Source: Agrocybe praecox
Taxonomy: Eukaryota; Basidiomycota; Agaricomycetes; Agaricales; Agrocybaceae
DNA: 64,000 nucleotides
Direction: 5' to 3'
Assembly: GCA_964017145.1 (NCBI GenBank)
Contig: OZ024840.1
Coordinates: 2,728,001-2,792,000, forward strand
Positions 46,613-59,244 of this stretch are shown in pieces. Below the pieces are notes generated by a model that worked only from the letters and a program-made list of their open reading frames with translations, searched no databases and was not told where the DNA came from. Both the position numbers and the translations under genes were made by a program. The first letter of the stretch is position 1. Every line of letters begins with the position of its first letter.

Positions 46613-49600
46613 TCAATAAGGCTTTAGCCGGCGGAGTTCCCGCGCATTGTGCTCAATCTCAGAGTCTGCCTCAGCTTCACTCTCAGACCCGCTCAGACCA
46701 ATCTCAACAGGTACAACCACCTCCTCTAATCCTTGGTGCAGTCTTATCCCTCTTTCTGCCATGCTATCACCCAGGCTGTTCAGCTCGTGTACCTCAAACA
46801 CTCCTCGGAGTGGTCCAAATGCTAATAAATAGAGTTCTGTTTTCTCTTAGTCTATTATTCCATTCTCTTCACAATCACCTACGCACCTTTTACTAGAGGA
46901 CATTCGCCAATCGCACGAAAGAGAAGCTTCTTTGCACGACGTAGCTCTCGCACCCGGATTTCAAATTCAATGTAGATTCGCCATATCACAGGGCTTGCTC
47001 TGGTCCTAGACACCTTGAATTATTTCATGTACTTCATTACAAAAGAAATTATTAAACATACCGTTCATGTTCAATTGCAGCTGCCAGTCCACTTCTAGTC
47101 CGTTCCACCTCGCTTTCCCATCTCCCACTTTCCCATTTCGCAACCCAGATCTCCTCCATCCTTCTGGCTACACTTTTGGCTTTGCCATCACTGCTCCCCA
47201 ACATGCCTCTAACACGTCCCCAAACACCTTGTCCCTTTTCTGATTCCAACAAAATACCTAGAATGATCGAATTGCTTGGATACTTTTCAAATGCGGCATG
47301 CGCCCGTTCCCTTAGGATAGCTGGTGCCATAGGTCTCTTGAGCACTGTACCATAAGAATAGACCATGACCAAAGGTGCTGTCATCAAGCTCTCTTCACAT
47401 GAAGCATCTGCATACTTGTCAAACACGTCGAAAACAGATTCTGGCGCATTTCCAGTCAGTAGACCTAGAAGCGCACACGATTTGATCCACCCTTCTTGCT
47501 CTTTCCATCCATTTAGCGGTCTGGTGGCTGTTGCGGTTTCTTCCAATGCGCGTTTTACTCGTAGCAGCGTCATGCCCGATGCTGGTCCGTCCATCCCCAC
47601 AGATCTAAGGATTATATTTAAAGCCTGCTCATCTTGACCAGCTAGCCATTCCATTTCGGCCCAGCTGAACCATAGATGGCTAACGTTTCTGGCCAATTTA
47701 TCCGGTTTTGATCCCATGAGTACGGTTTGATAAATTTTGCGGGCGTCATCGACTCTATTACGCAACCGTTCGAGTTGGGCATGGCATTCCCACAAAGCCA
47801 GTGACTCCTTGTTAGTTGAAATCAAAGATTTCGATGCTTTAATTGCGCTGGAGAAAAGGTGTTAGATAAAACATACAGTGTATTCGCAAAGTAACCACGG
47901 ACCTCTTTGGATTCACAGCAACTTCGAATGCTAGCGCGAGAGCATCCCACTCCAGATCGTCTCGACCTATCCGTAAGCCATGGAATATGTTCCTAATGAA
48001 ATCCTCATCTACGATGATATCTCCTGCGGACCAACACCCTCTACGAAGTGCCTTACCAGGCTCTGCCGAAGCCATATCAAGGGGCAACGATACGTTTTTA
48101 CCCCAGGATCTAATTGGCCCAAATGGAGACGTGTATTCCCTTTCCCTTCCTATCACCACACCCGCAACGGCGTCAGTCAGCAATTTAGGTTGATCATTGA
48201 CCGACGGGAAGATAGCATTTAAAGAATTGGGAGTCACGAAGCAGTCCAAGTTCCATCGATCGTCCCAATCCACTTCTGGGTTTTCGCCTAGAGAAAATCC
48301 AGGAAGAGGTAATCCTATGAAAGAGAGCCAAGCCATCCTCAAGGCACGCTTCGAAGCCTGATGAGTAAGCTTAAATAATAATGGTTGTATATCCGTGAAA
48401 AGAACCACCGAATAAGGATCGAGGGAATCAGAATCAGACCGAAGTGGCAAGTACTGCTTCTTATCCATCATTGCTTCTTGCATCGCCCATTGACGGAATG
48501 GATCCAAGTCTGTTATATTGATGATGTTGGGAACGTTTCGTAAAGTTGGGTTAGCAATTTGGGTGTCCTTGGAAATGTACCAGGATGCCCAACTAGCGGC
48601 ATTCGCTTCGCCTATCCGAGGAGCTTCGGAGTCCCAGAATGATTCCAGCTCTACAAGTGTTTGTTCAAAAGAGGCCTGTGAAAGACTCCGGGGGAGGTTG
48701 AACGTCCTATTTTCATTCAGTGGTACGAGCGACGGAAAGAAGGGCTTCTGGCTTACAATTCCGCTTGCGCTTGGAACATAGCTGTTGCACGCTCATGGTA
48801 ACCTAACATGAAGAAATTCAGTATTACGCAAGCGTAAATTCTCGGTAGATGTGGTAGAACACACCTGCACTTCTTATCGCGACAGCAACTCTCCAAAATA
48901 CTCTGACTCGGGACACTTCCAGCTGCGCCTCTGCCCCGCTTCCCAGAGTGTTGAGAACTCTAAGAGCAGCCTCTATTATCCCGGAAATCCCATCCTTTGC
49001 CTTTCTGACATTCCACTCGAGCCATTCCATCAAAATTTCAATGCCTCCAACTTTCAAGGCATCCTCCCACTCCGCTTTCAGTTTGCTTTCGTGCCAAACT
49101 TCTTCGCCAGCTTTCAAATACGCCAATCGTAAAACTTTATTCGTTTTGTTGAGCGGAGAAGCGGAAAGAGCGCGTGAAAGGATGGATACAGTGATATCAC
49201 AGCGGGCTTTGGACGCATTCTTGGACGTGATAGGTACCGTAGTGAGTGTTTGGTTCAAGAGCGACATCCATACTTCTATAGCATCTGGCTTCTTGTCTAC
49301 TTCTTGCTGGAGTCTTGTAAGAGTTTCTTGATGGGCAGTGAGTACTGGAAGTCCATCTTCATCGTCACTGGTCGATGGCCAGTCGTTGTCCGATTCAAAG
49401 TTGGAATCGGAGTCGTTGTGGTCTCTTGCCGTAGTTATCGACCTGTAAGATTCCACTGCATCCTCTGTATCGCGGCTGGATGGGAAACGGATGATACCGT
49501 CGACCTCCTCGTACCTATCCGCACCTGAGATGGGGACAAGACGTCGGGAAGGTGGTTTCGCCAACAACGCACGAGAAGAGGAAGACGTCAAGTCTGGGGC

Positions 49601-50164
49601 CTTGAGTAAAATAAGTCAGATCATAGATAATGACGACTACTTGCAATATCGCGTACTTTGTGGTGGAAATGATTCAAACCAATTTCTGCACCATTTCCCG
49701 ATCGACGTAAGACGACCAAAGGTTTTGCCAGGCCTAGTACATACCTGCCACCTGTTCGTTATTAGATGCTTAGTTTCACATAAAAGAACACCCGTACCAG
49801 AGACCATTCGATATTTAGGAATATCACCGGCATGCAGTTTACCATAGTGAATGTTCTGAATGTCGCCCTTGCGGTCGGAGTAAAATAGATGTTGGCTTCG
49901 TTCAACTTCTGTTCTACGTCGCGTTGAACCTTCATCATCTTTGGAACTTATTTCTTCCCTAGGAGGTGATTTATGTCTGTTCTTGTCGCGCTTGCTAGTA
50001 GTTCGATCCGAAGCGGATTTGCGTTCCTTTGAGTGACGGGACTTTCTTCTCTTCTTGTCGTGGCTTGACTTCGACAACGACGCGTCTTTGGAGGGTTCTT
50101 GACTTGAACCTTGCTCAAAGTCCGGAAAAGAGGAAAAAGAAGGAGGGATAGGAGGGACGGACAT
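46613..50164 (-). CDS. NRDE2-family nuclear RNA surveillance protein
   Basis: HAT-repeat protein; the family (NRDE-2 in worm, Nrl1 in fission yeast) binds the Mtr4 helicase and links splicing, RNA decay and heterochromatin. About 1,050 residues over about nine exons. N-terminus MSVPPIPPSFSSFPDFEQG, then a Lys/Arg/Ser-rich nuclear segment (KKRRKSRHSKERKSASDRTT) and the family block LFYSDRKGDIQNIHYGKLHA with GGRYVLGLAKPLVVLRR. The core continues DAIEVWMSLLNQTL, LEWNVRKAKDGISGIIEAAL and many HAT-type helices (ALWECHAQLERLRNRVDDAR; VIWRIYIEFEIRVRELRRAK). The C-terminus is HELNSLGDSMAERGIRLHQG. An upstream Met at 50197 is possible. Divergent from the promethin-like gene across 193 nt. Confidence 0.87.
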
Positions 50165-50357
50165 GATAAACGTTGGACAATAGACAGCAGAGTACAAGTA
50201 TACGTCGATCGTTAGTGGGCAAGTTCTTCCCCCATGCTCGAGAGCGGTAATTCCGGTCCGGAAACAGAAAGCAACGTAATTAAAAGCCGCATGCTATGGT
50301 CATTCATCGACATCACTGCGCACTGTACCACATCCAACATAATTATTACCACCCGCC

Positions 50358-51203
50358 ATGGGCATTCCTGAGCACGGAACCGAAGATGCCAAAGCAAAAG
50401 ATAGGCCTGCATCTTCTCTGGTCAAGTATTACATGCACCGGTTAGTGGTGTCTCTGAGGTTGACCAGTATCACAGTACAAAACTAACGATGGCCTACAGC
50501 ATTGAAGATGGTGTATTGCGACCAACAATAATGAACTATCAGGCCTTTTTTGACAAACGCCCTGTATTAGCTGTGAGCCTAATAGTAATAATCTACGTCG
50601 TCTTAAACTGCCATCTAACGAGCCCTGAAGACCTTTACTGCTATCTTTACTTGTTTGAGCATTCTTCCCGTCGTGTCTTTCCTGTGAGTTTGTCGCTCTC
50701 TCTTTTTCACATCTGGCCCAAATTTACTTTCGGCAGAGGTGTTTCCCTTTTCACCGTCTTCATTCTCGTGTCGATGGCCTTGAGCTGTGCCTTCATTGCT
50801 GCATCTGGGATTATCCTTGGCTTCTGTGCGTTTACAATTATTCAATTAGTCTTGAAAATTCACTGAATAAAAATCATCCTTAGTTTGCATTCTCGCATTC
50901 ATTCTGGCGGCTACATTTTGCACGTCTATACTTCTAACGCTGGCCAGCATCTCAGCCTACCTCTTTTTCAGACTCGTCGTCTTGACTAAACAGGATGGAC
51001 GTTCTGGGATGTACCACTGGGCAGAGGAGACAAAACTTCGTATCATACCACTGCCGAAAACGACGCTTCCAGGAAATGACTTCCATGAGGCTAGCGTCGA
51101 GTCCGTGACAAAACCTACTGATTTATGGGAAGAAGAAAAAGCGCCTGCATACCAAGGTCGACAAAGTTTGGGAGAATATAATGTAAAAGAGGAGGATAAA
51201 TGA
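50358..51203 (+). CDS. Promethin/LDAF1-like small membrane protein
   Basis: Start ATG at 50360 region (MGIPEHGTEDAKAKDRPASS) and about five exons give about 200 residues. After a short soluble start (YYMHRIEDGVLRPTIMNYQA) come four closely spaced hydrophobic segments: RPVLATFTAIFTCLSILPVV, GVSLFTVFILVSMALSCAFI, GIILGFCILAFILAATF and SILLTLASISAYLFFRLVVL. A charged tail ends GEYNVKEEDK. Tightly packed hairpins of this kind occur in the promethin/LDAF1 (yeast Ldo) family, which works with seipin at lipid droplets. This is a resemblance in layout and composition; no catalytic motif exists to confirm it. The first intron acceptor (CCTGAAG) is my choice to keep the frame. Confidence 0.55.
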
Positions 51204-51633
51204 GGCGTTTTCTATATAACATACAACCACGCCTTGTCAAAAATTTCTTCTATTCCTCACAGCGGACCTCTTAAATTGTAAAATAATCACTGTAGTACTG
51301 GATATAATATGATAAGATTTTAAGTGCCTTTTCCTGTTTACGCTTCAGGACGGAAGAGCGATCTTAGAGATGATATATTAGTACTAATCCAGTTTTTTTC
51401 CATTTCTTATCTAGTGCTCCCTTGGTTCTCTCCCATCATACGAAACGACTAGAAAGTTCAAGCCCAATAACATAAATGTTCAACGTTCAACGTTCAATGT
51501 TTAACCCCTATATTCAAACGGTTACACGGTCCGACGAATTGATCGGCTTACGCCATTATTTCCGTTTATAGGTATCACAGTTTTTTAGTACCTCTTTCTT
51601 TTGAACTACTGTCGCAAACTTATTATTCCAGAC
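51204..51633. other. Intergenic with short tandem repeat, Nip7 promoter
   Basis: 430 nt between same-strand genes. It holds four near-identical 7-bp units at 51478-51505 and AT-rich flank; no ORF or RNA gene recognised. Confidence 0.45.
51478..51505. repeat. Four tandem copies of a 7-bp unit (GTTCAAC type)
   Basis: GTTCAAC, GTTCAAC, GTTCAAT, GTTTAAC in direct tandem, 129-156 nt upstream of the Nip7 start. The unit contains AACGTT palindromic junctions. Confidence 0.7.
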
Positions 51634-52411
51634 ATGCGGCCTCTTACAGAAGATGAATCAAAAGCAGTGTTTACGAAGCTTGCAAATTATGTTGTCAGTC
51701 CTAAGTGCTCAATTCCTGTGGAATGATTGCATATTGAATACCTCGCCTTCACCTACAGGGAAAGAACCTCGTACATCTCATTGACCGACAGGACGAACCG
51801 TATTGCTTTCGACTCCAAAAAGATAGAGTGTATTATGTCTCCGAAGCATCAATGCGTTTAGGGATCTCTATTGCTCGGCCAAACCTTGTCAGCCTCGGGA
51901 CATGCTTTGGCAAGTTCAGCAAAAGTGGCAAGTTCAAGTTGCACATAACAGCCCTGGATTATGTCGCCCAGTACGCAAAATACAAGGTGAGTGTTGCTAC
52001 CTAATTCTCCTGTACAATTTCAATTATAATTGATTGTGACCATCAGATTTGGATTAAACCCAATGGCGAGATGCCCTTCTTATACGGAAACCATGTCGTA
52101 AAAGCGCATCTAGGAAGAATAACGGAGGATACCCCGGAACATCAAGGAGTGGTGGTTTTCAGCATGAATGACATTCCTCTAGGCTTTGGTGTAACTGCCC
52201 GTTCGACAGTTGACACACGAAAATTGGATCCGACTGCAATCATCGTCTTCCACCAGGCGTAAGCAACGTTAGGTTTCTTTGTGAGTATGCAACTGACCTT
52301 GTCTTTCAATGCAGCGATGTCGGGGAGTACTTACGTGACGAAGTAAGTCCCTATATACTATCGAACTCTATAACCATTTTCTAATCATGGCTTCAGGATA
52401 CATTATTCTGA
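51634..52411 (+). CDS. NIP7: 60S ribosome biogenesis factor Nip7
   Basis: PUA-domain protein needed for pre-60S maturation and 27S rRNA processing. Five exons give about 180 residues, the usual length: [120 protein letters not shown] and [20 protein letters not shown]. The protein ends [12 protein letters not shown], and the last coding exon (52397-52411) is only 15 nt. The PUA domain is complete. No anomalies. Confidence 0.95.
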
Positions 52412-52654
52412 AAAGTGAATGTTTGCAAGCCTTTTTTCAATACTCACAAGGGTTTGGGATATTGTATGGACCCAAGATTTATGTACATATAGTAATTCTG
52501 CAGTCTGAAGTGCTCGGCTGTGTGTCCACAAAAACTATGCGCTGGGAGCATGGTCGGGCCTGTATATTTAAGTAGTTCCAAATAAGGAAGTGATGATGCG
52601 CTTTGGAAACCATAACGTGGAAGTCTGTGTGTCTCTGTGCTTACAGCAACGGTC

Positions 52655-55600
52655 ATGGCCCTTCCTCATCCTACCTCAACATGGACGGCTCTCGAAAACA
52701 ACCAGATATCCAAAGAATCTATTCACACCCTTTCGGAGGTTCATGACGACGTGTGGGTTGTTTCAGCATGTGTAGACCGCATCCTGGACGACACAGCAAC
52801 GCAACGCGCCCTCTTAGCACTGGGTATTTCCCGAACAGACCGTGCCATTGAAAGGTGCAAAGATATAGTGCTACTCTCCCGAACTGAAAACTCGCAACAA
52901 GATAGCCTACTTTGTCATTTCGAAACTTCACGTACGGATGCTCTCCTATGCTATTTGCGGTCTGTTCTCCTCCAACGTCTCGACAAACTCAACACGTATA
53001 TCGAGATGGAAGAAGGATTCTCAAAAGAGGTGGAAATTGATGTCGATGCGGACGAAATTGAGGAATGGGAAGATGACCCATGGGCAGACGGAAGCCCTTC
53101 ATCATCTTCCAAGCCTTCACCACAAACGAAATCCACGGGACCAAAACCTCTGACCTTGTCCAACTTTCTTCATAATGATCTGCTGTGGTCAGCCTGCGAA
53201 TTGGCCTCACTAGAGGCCCTGGACGCTCTACGCATCTTGGTACGAAGACATAATGTGGACCTTTGGCCCAGTCGATTTAAATTCCAGGAATGTATCCCGG
53301 AACACACACACCCCACGTTATGCCAGGGCCTCTTCCCTTCTATTGACATATCTTCAAACGAAGAGGCCTCAATGCCTTCAGAACCATGGAGAAAAGAGAA
53401 AGATTTCTCAGAATCATTAGCAACACAAACTCCCGTTCGTCAAGCCATTTCGACACTCCCATCGGTCGTTGGCTTTGACAAGCTCATCGACCACACTCCC
53501 ATACCACATCCATTGACTGGGGAACAACTATCAACGTGGTACAAAGCACGAGCCGGGCTTGTTATTTCATCCACTGGTATGGTTGATATTGCTTTAGCTA
53601 TTGTACAACTCGGTGCTTCGCAAGGCATACCGTTGTTGGATGAGCTTGGAGAGGAGTTAAGCCTTCTTTCTCGACTTGTATATGACGCGCCCCAAGGACA
53701 AGATTCTCAAGAAGACTGGACACTCGCTCGATGGAATGCAATGGACTCAATATCAGTTGTTCGCGCGTACCTTTTGCATTCAACGTCCGAGACCTTGGCT
53801 TCTGATATATCACATCTTGTGATGCCATATCTCTACGTCTTGGAGGCAAGAGCGGAACGCAATGGGAATCCTGATCCTTTACTTCCGACACGCATTCTAC
53901 ACGAGTACATCCTGACTTCGCCGCTCAACCTGGTTGCAGCTATATTCGAAAGTTCCAAGCCTACACTACCCCTTCCTCACAGAATCTTGAAAAATGACGA
54001 AGACATGGTTAGAGTTGCCTTAGCCTGCCTGTACGGTAGCGATAGTCTCACAGAATGGGGAACTATGAGTAGCATTTTTGAATGCCTGCCTGCCTGGGAT
54101 GTTAACCAAGACGAAGATGGCAATGAAGAAACCGCAGATACAACCGTGGCCTCTCTAGGTGCCTTTGTTACCCCATCAACAAACCAGCCCCAATGTACCC
54201 CACAGGATCTGCTTCTTTTCTTCCAGCCCTTACCATTTACCTCATTGTCGCGCGCACTCGATATTCTCGACGTACACCTTGAATCTGGGGAAATTCTCTC
54301 TCGATGGAGTGTCCCAGCACCCCTGCGTTGGTTTTTGCAGAGCAGCGGAGATGTAAATCAGCAACGAGCGTGGGCCAACAGAATGGCAAGGCGGGCAGGA
54401 GGGAAGAACGATAAGTTGGTAGGGATGGATGATTGGGAATGGTTACTCAAGGACATGTTGAAACTTACTGGAAATGGAGATCCTAATGCACGCGGAGCGT
54501 TTTGCCTACTTTCTAACAAGGAAATTAGCAACATATTCCTCACGGGACTCCTTAGCACTGGCAGTGAGTTTACATTGTAACTGTCTTTTTCTATCAGCGT
54601 CTAACCTTCGGATAGATTTTACAATTGCGAAAGAGATGATCTACGGGCATCGTCAAAAGCTACACCTATCTGCAGATGCCATCGAGTCTATTTGTCTTTC
54701 CTGCTCGCGTGAATTTTATGACAATGCAAGCCAGGGCAATTACAAGTTTGGTGATATGAAATTAGCCTATGAATGGTAGGATTCACAATTACGACTTACT
54801 TCGTCAGTTTCTGATAATAGTCTCCAGCCTGGACGTACCTCATGCGTCTGAAAGAATTGTCAGGGAAAAGGAGTTTATAGAAGCAACATCCCGCATTTGT
54901 TCTTTCAACGTCCTCTCTAAACCAGGCATCACAATATCGCCCATTGAAATACGGCTCACGAAGGACCGTTTGAATCTGGTCTCCCGCGTTATATCCAGCA
55001 ACAGCGATGCCTATAAGCACACGCAAGTCATCTTAGACCTCGCTGCTAAACTTGGCTACAGAGATGATTCAGTAGCGGAGGTGAAAGTTTTAGCTATGTT
55101 AGCCGACACAGCATTGCAAGCAGAAGATTGGCCAAGAGCATACGAAGCAACTGAATGCATGGTACGAACTGTTGCGGCTCTTCGAAACACAAGTCCGATA
55201 GGAGTACTGGACGATACTCGAGTCTCAGAAGCTTTGGAAGTGTCTTGGATTGCCTGTTATCAGCTTGGCCGTCAATACGAATTTACAGACCTTCCAAAGA
55301 AAATGCGTCTACTCGGTCATGCACTAGAACTGTGTCCGGCCGACAAATTGCATGATGTCTTAACAGCGTGGCGGAAATTGGAAAGCGAAGATATTCATAA
55401 TCGTGAAGAAAAACTCCGCCAAAAACGTAGTGGAGAAACTTCAAGCACGTTGTTGCGTCAAAAGGATTCTGCACCTGGAAGTGTTGCATCTTCTCTGCGT
55501 GCAAGGCTCCAAGAGTTCCATATGCCTTCGCCACCGTTGCTCAGCACACCAGATGCTGCAGCCCTTGCTAGCAGAACTTTCAAAACTGTTGCTGCCAATT

Positions 55601-55773
55601 TTCCTTTCGCGGTTGGGCATCGCGGTAAGTCACACACATCCGAGATGGACGACAGAGGTTCTATAAGGAGTGAGGGTTCGAGGAGGACAGATGGCGAAGA
55701 CATATCAAGCCAGGCTTCGAAGGTTCTATCGAAGGGCATAGGGTGGTTGATTGGGGCAGATGAAGAGTTATAA
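52655..55773 (+). CDS. SEC39: Sec39-domain protein, Dsl1 (NRZ) tethering complex subunit
   Basis: Helical subunit of the ER Dsl1/NRZ complex (yeast Sec39, human NBAS), which receives COPI vesicles. Three exons give about 1,000 residues. N-terminal part: DDVWVVSACVDRILDDTATQ, LLALGISRTDRAIERCKDIV and LCYLRSVLLQRLDKLNTYIE, then an acidic linker (DVDADEIEEWEDDPWADGS). The Sec39 core has LSNFLHNDLLWSACELASLE, DLWPSRFKFQECIPEHTHP, WYKARAGLVISSTGMVDIAL and later SPIEIRLTKDRLNLVSRVIS. The C-terminus is Ser-rich and ends SKGIGWLIGADEEL. Start 52655 is preferred; 52637 is in frame. The intron at about 54778-54834 uses the second AG to keep frame. The RINT1/Tip20 partner is encoded 46 kb to the left. 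Confidence 0.85.
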
Positions 55774-56085
55774 GTCAATTAAAATAAGTATTATATTAGG
55801 TAGTCATACTTGAGGGGTATTGGACAAATCAAATCGTACCCGCAACGGGGTCAAGGAAAGATGATAGAAAGATGATCCTGACAAGTGAATAATGTGGTCT
55901 AGGAATTCAAATAAAGAGTAATAAAAAAACAAGATAGTTAGAAGTGGTTATACAACACCATAAGAGTCACAACATGCGCTAATCAAGATAAAATGACAGA
56001 AAGGGTAACGGGACGGTCGAAAGGGCTGACCAAAAGTAATGGGGCGCATGATAAAAATACATCCAAATTTGAAGAAGAAAAATAA
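55774..56085. other. Convergent intergenic region
   Basis: 312 nt between two converging stop codons, AT-rich, compatible with two 3' UTRs. No ORF, repeat or RNA gene seen. Confidence 0.45.
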
Positions 56086-58696
56086 TCAGGGCAGTGCATT
56101 CACAAAACGCGAAGTCGTCCCTGTGCGTGCTCTGGGTCTATTAACAACAGAACCAGCAATAGGAGCAAGATTAGAAGGTTTCTTAACACCCCTTCCGCAA
56201 GTTTGACAGTATTCATCTCCATACTTTTCCTTCGTTTCTGCTAACTCGGCCTTTAGGTCGCGGACCTGACCTTCGAGTTCCCATATCTGGCGTTGCCATG
56301 CTTTCCTAGCTAGATGCATCTGTTCTTGAAAAGTTTGCTCCTGACTGGAGGTCTGGTCTTCTGCAATGGCACCCAAACCTAGCGGCCTCTTGTCGTTGGT
56401 TGCTAGAGTGGACGACCCAGGTGTTATGGGTGATGTTAAACCAGCAGGACTGGAAGACCTTGGAGTATCAACATCCGTCATGTCTGCAGAGGACCTGGAA
56501 TCATCGAGTACTATGTGGTCTCCGAAATGAGAGCTAAACAGGGTAGAGACGGGGCGTAGTCTTAGTGTTGGAAATTCAGAAACATTTGCTGGTGCACTTT
56601 GAGGTTGATCATTCAACCAAGGTCGAGGGAGAGTGTTAAGACCATCCGCGTGGGTATATCTATCATTGACAGCAGACGTTGCAGAACGAGAACTATTGGA
56701 AGGTATTGTATTAATAGAAAGTGTAGGTGGAGTACGTCTTGGACTGCTGATGTTCTGCTTGCCGCGACTGTTCTCTATGCCCAGCTGCAGATCGTCGCTT
56801 GGGGGAGTAACAGTTTCCACGAGTGAAGAAGGTAGATTAGGAACAGGGATTCGATGAACAGACGGTTTTTGCGCCTTAGGAGGTTGCTGGGTTTTTGCCA
56901 TCGTTTCTGGTAAAGAGGGAACAGGAGGAACAATGTTGGTGCTTGAATCCTCCTTTTCCGAAGCCTTTCCATTAAAAAGACGAAGAAAACCGCTCTTTTT
57001 GGGCTTCAATGTTTTACCAGGAGGGAGATTAGCAGGCACTGTCTGATCTTCCTGCTCGGATTCCCGTCTTTCGACTTTCGGTGGGCTAACGATGTTTTGC
57101 ATCACATTCCTGGCTTTCGCCGCCCCAGCACTGATAGAACGACCACGTGCTCTGGAAGTCGAATGAAAGGACTCCCCTGTTTGAGAAACGTTCATACTTT
57201 CGCTTTCCCCAGGGGGGAATGGTGTCGAGGAGTTGGACAGGCCACTGGAAGTCGACATCCTTGATGGAACGTTCACAGTGGAGCTCCGCATACGCAGAGC
57301 TCTAGCCTCTTCAAGAGAAATAAGGGAAAATCCTGGTGAGGCATGGCGCTCTGTCCAACCTGGAAGAGTGGTCACGTCTGGGGGTGGATTGAGAACGTGG
57401 TCTTCGCGGTTGTCCGGATTCGGTACATCCACATGTTGAAGGGGCGAGATAACGGGAACAGGAGACGAAATATTCTTCAACAGAGCAGAGGAAGTGCGTT
57501 GCCTAGACATATTTGAACTAAATGAGGTATCCGGCGTCAACGTTGATCGTGAATTAGACTTCGTTATTGAATCGACTGAGTATGATTCGTTGATGAGCGA
57601 CTCGAAATCATTTGGAGGCCGCGGATTATGTTTCAAATTAGCATGCAGATTTGGTCGAGGTAACTGGTCGTCGACGTAGGATACGACTAAGTCAGGATTG
57701 GCATATGGATGCATGATTTCTTTGCTGGGTTCGTTAAAGGTCTTGTTGGTATATGGTTTAGTTGTATTAGAATGATTGGACGTTTCAAAAGAATGTGAGT
57801 GCTGCTTTTCGGTGGCCCGTGAAGGAGAGGCCAAGCTGGTATGAACAGGAGAGGGAGGCAAGGGTTCTGTTGGTGCATCAGGTAGAATCCGACCCAAGGA
57901 GAACTTATTGCGGAGTTTTTCCTTGGGACGGCCAGGGGGGCGAGAGAGATTATTACTAGATAAATTTTCCTGGGCGAGTGCACTATCAATGTATGAAAAT
58001 CAGTTTTACTTTGAAACAAAGTAAATGAAAAACGACTTACTATGATCCTCCTTTGGTATACGATATCTGAGAACTAACCGTCTCGAAAGATCGCTTAGGT
58101 AGAATCGACGATTCGCCACTTGGTCGACTTGCAGAATAACTCGGCCGGGGACTTGAGGTACTGAAGGCAGAAGACTGTGGGTCTCCGTTCGCACGAGCAA
58201 ATGGATAGTTCCGGGGGAAATTACGGGGACTATCTTCAGGTTCCTCTTCTTCTTCAAGAGGGTCATCTTCCATCTCCCAGGGTGCCCGAGAATGGAAGCG
58301 CATCTTTGGCCCAAGATAACTCATGCGAGAGGTAGAATCTGTATCCCCTGGGCCCTCTTGTGTCGCATCATCGCTCCCTTCGTTTTCATCACTGCCTTCC
58401 TCCGTGCGTGGAAAAGGAGAGCGAAGATTATCCTCAAGATCGAGCATGCTCGTTGACTGATCATGAGAATAATCCCCATTGAACCTGGAGCGAGCTGGGG
58501 AAATGGGGGAGGCGTAGCTGTAGTGGTCGCCCTGGTCTGAGGGTCTTGGGGAAAAATTATGGCGACTGTACACGGATGGGGTATCTGAAAGCTCTGAGAC
58601 GGTGGAATAGCGGCCATGGGTGTCTGCTCGGGCAGAACGCTGGTCTAAAAGAGTTCTGAGATGGGCATCGTGACCGTTTTGTGTGGACCTGAACAT
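56086..58696 (-). CDS. Unrecognised Ser/Pro-rich protein with C-terminal coiled coil and CxxC
   Basis: Two exons joined over one intron near 57980-58040 give about 850 residues. I do not recognise the family. Most of the length is disordered and rich in Ser, Pro, Arg and Asn, with acidic stretches (SRAPWEMEDDPLEEEEEPED) and basic phosphosite-like motifs. The last about 90 residues look ordered: HLARKAWQRQIWELEGQVRD, LKAELAETKEKYGDEYCQTC and GRGVKKPSNLAPIAG, that is, a coiled coil running into a C-x-x-C-G knuckle, then a basic tail. The middle exon has KPKKSGFLRLFNGKASEK, a short amphipathic basic patch seen in membrane- or cortex-associated proteins. Likely a fungal scaffold or regulatory protein. 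Function unknown. Confidence 0.7.
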
Positions 58697-59244
58697 AATT
58701 TGGGGAAAAGAGGACAGGGCGAGCTACGCTCCCTCTCCCTGAAAAGAAAGCGGGTCGCTGGCCAAAGCCTGAGAGAACTGGTAACTATCAAAAGAGGTTA
58801 GCATACATCCCAAACATGCACNNNNNNNNNNNNNNNNNNNNNNNNNNNNNNNNNNNNNNNNNNNNNNNNNNNNNNNNNNNNNNNNNNNNNNNNNNNNNNN
58901 NNNNNNNNNNNNNNNNNNNNNNNNNNNNNNNNNNNNNNNNNNNNNNNNNNNNNNNNNNNNNNNNNNNNNNNNNNNNNNNNNNNNNNNNNNNNNNNNNNNN
59001 NNNNNNNNNNNNNNNNNNNNNACAACCTGAAGTCTTTTTTAAAACCTGAACACCATGAATGTTTCTGGTGTCAAAGTCTTTGACCGCAATAATTCATGCT
59101 TGCTTCATCGTAATAAACCGTCTGTACAATCTATTTTGCGTCTGACATTACATACCCTCACCACGACGACCGTACTAAAATGTGTATTTCTGGCCTGACA
59201 TGGTCTGTCATGACCGTGGGATTCCTTTTCTTCCTCCCTCCATC
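58697..59244. other. Divergent intergenic region containing the assembly gap
   Basis: Divergent spacer between the unrecognised protein gene and CGR1, interrupted by the N-run. The visible 340 nt hold no recognisable gene. Confidence 0.5.
58822..59021. other. Assembly gap (200 N)
   Basis: Exactly 200 N, a placeholder size. True length and content are unknown; open frames drawn across it are artefacts. Confidence 0.99.

Noticed and set aside
58798..59049. Open frames crossing the N-run on both strands
   Set aside because: They consist of unknown residues from the gap and carry no information.
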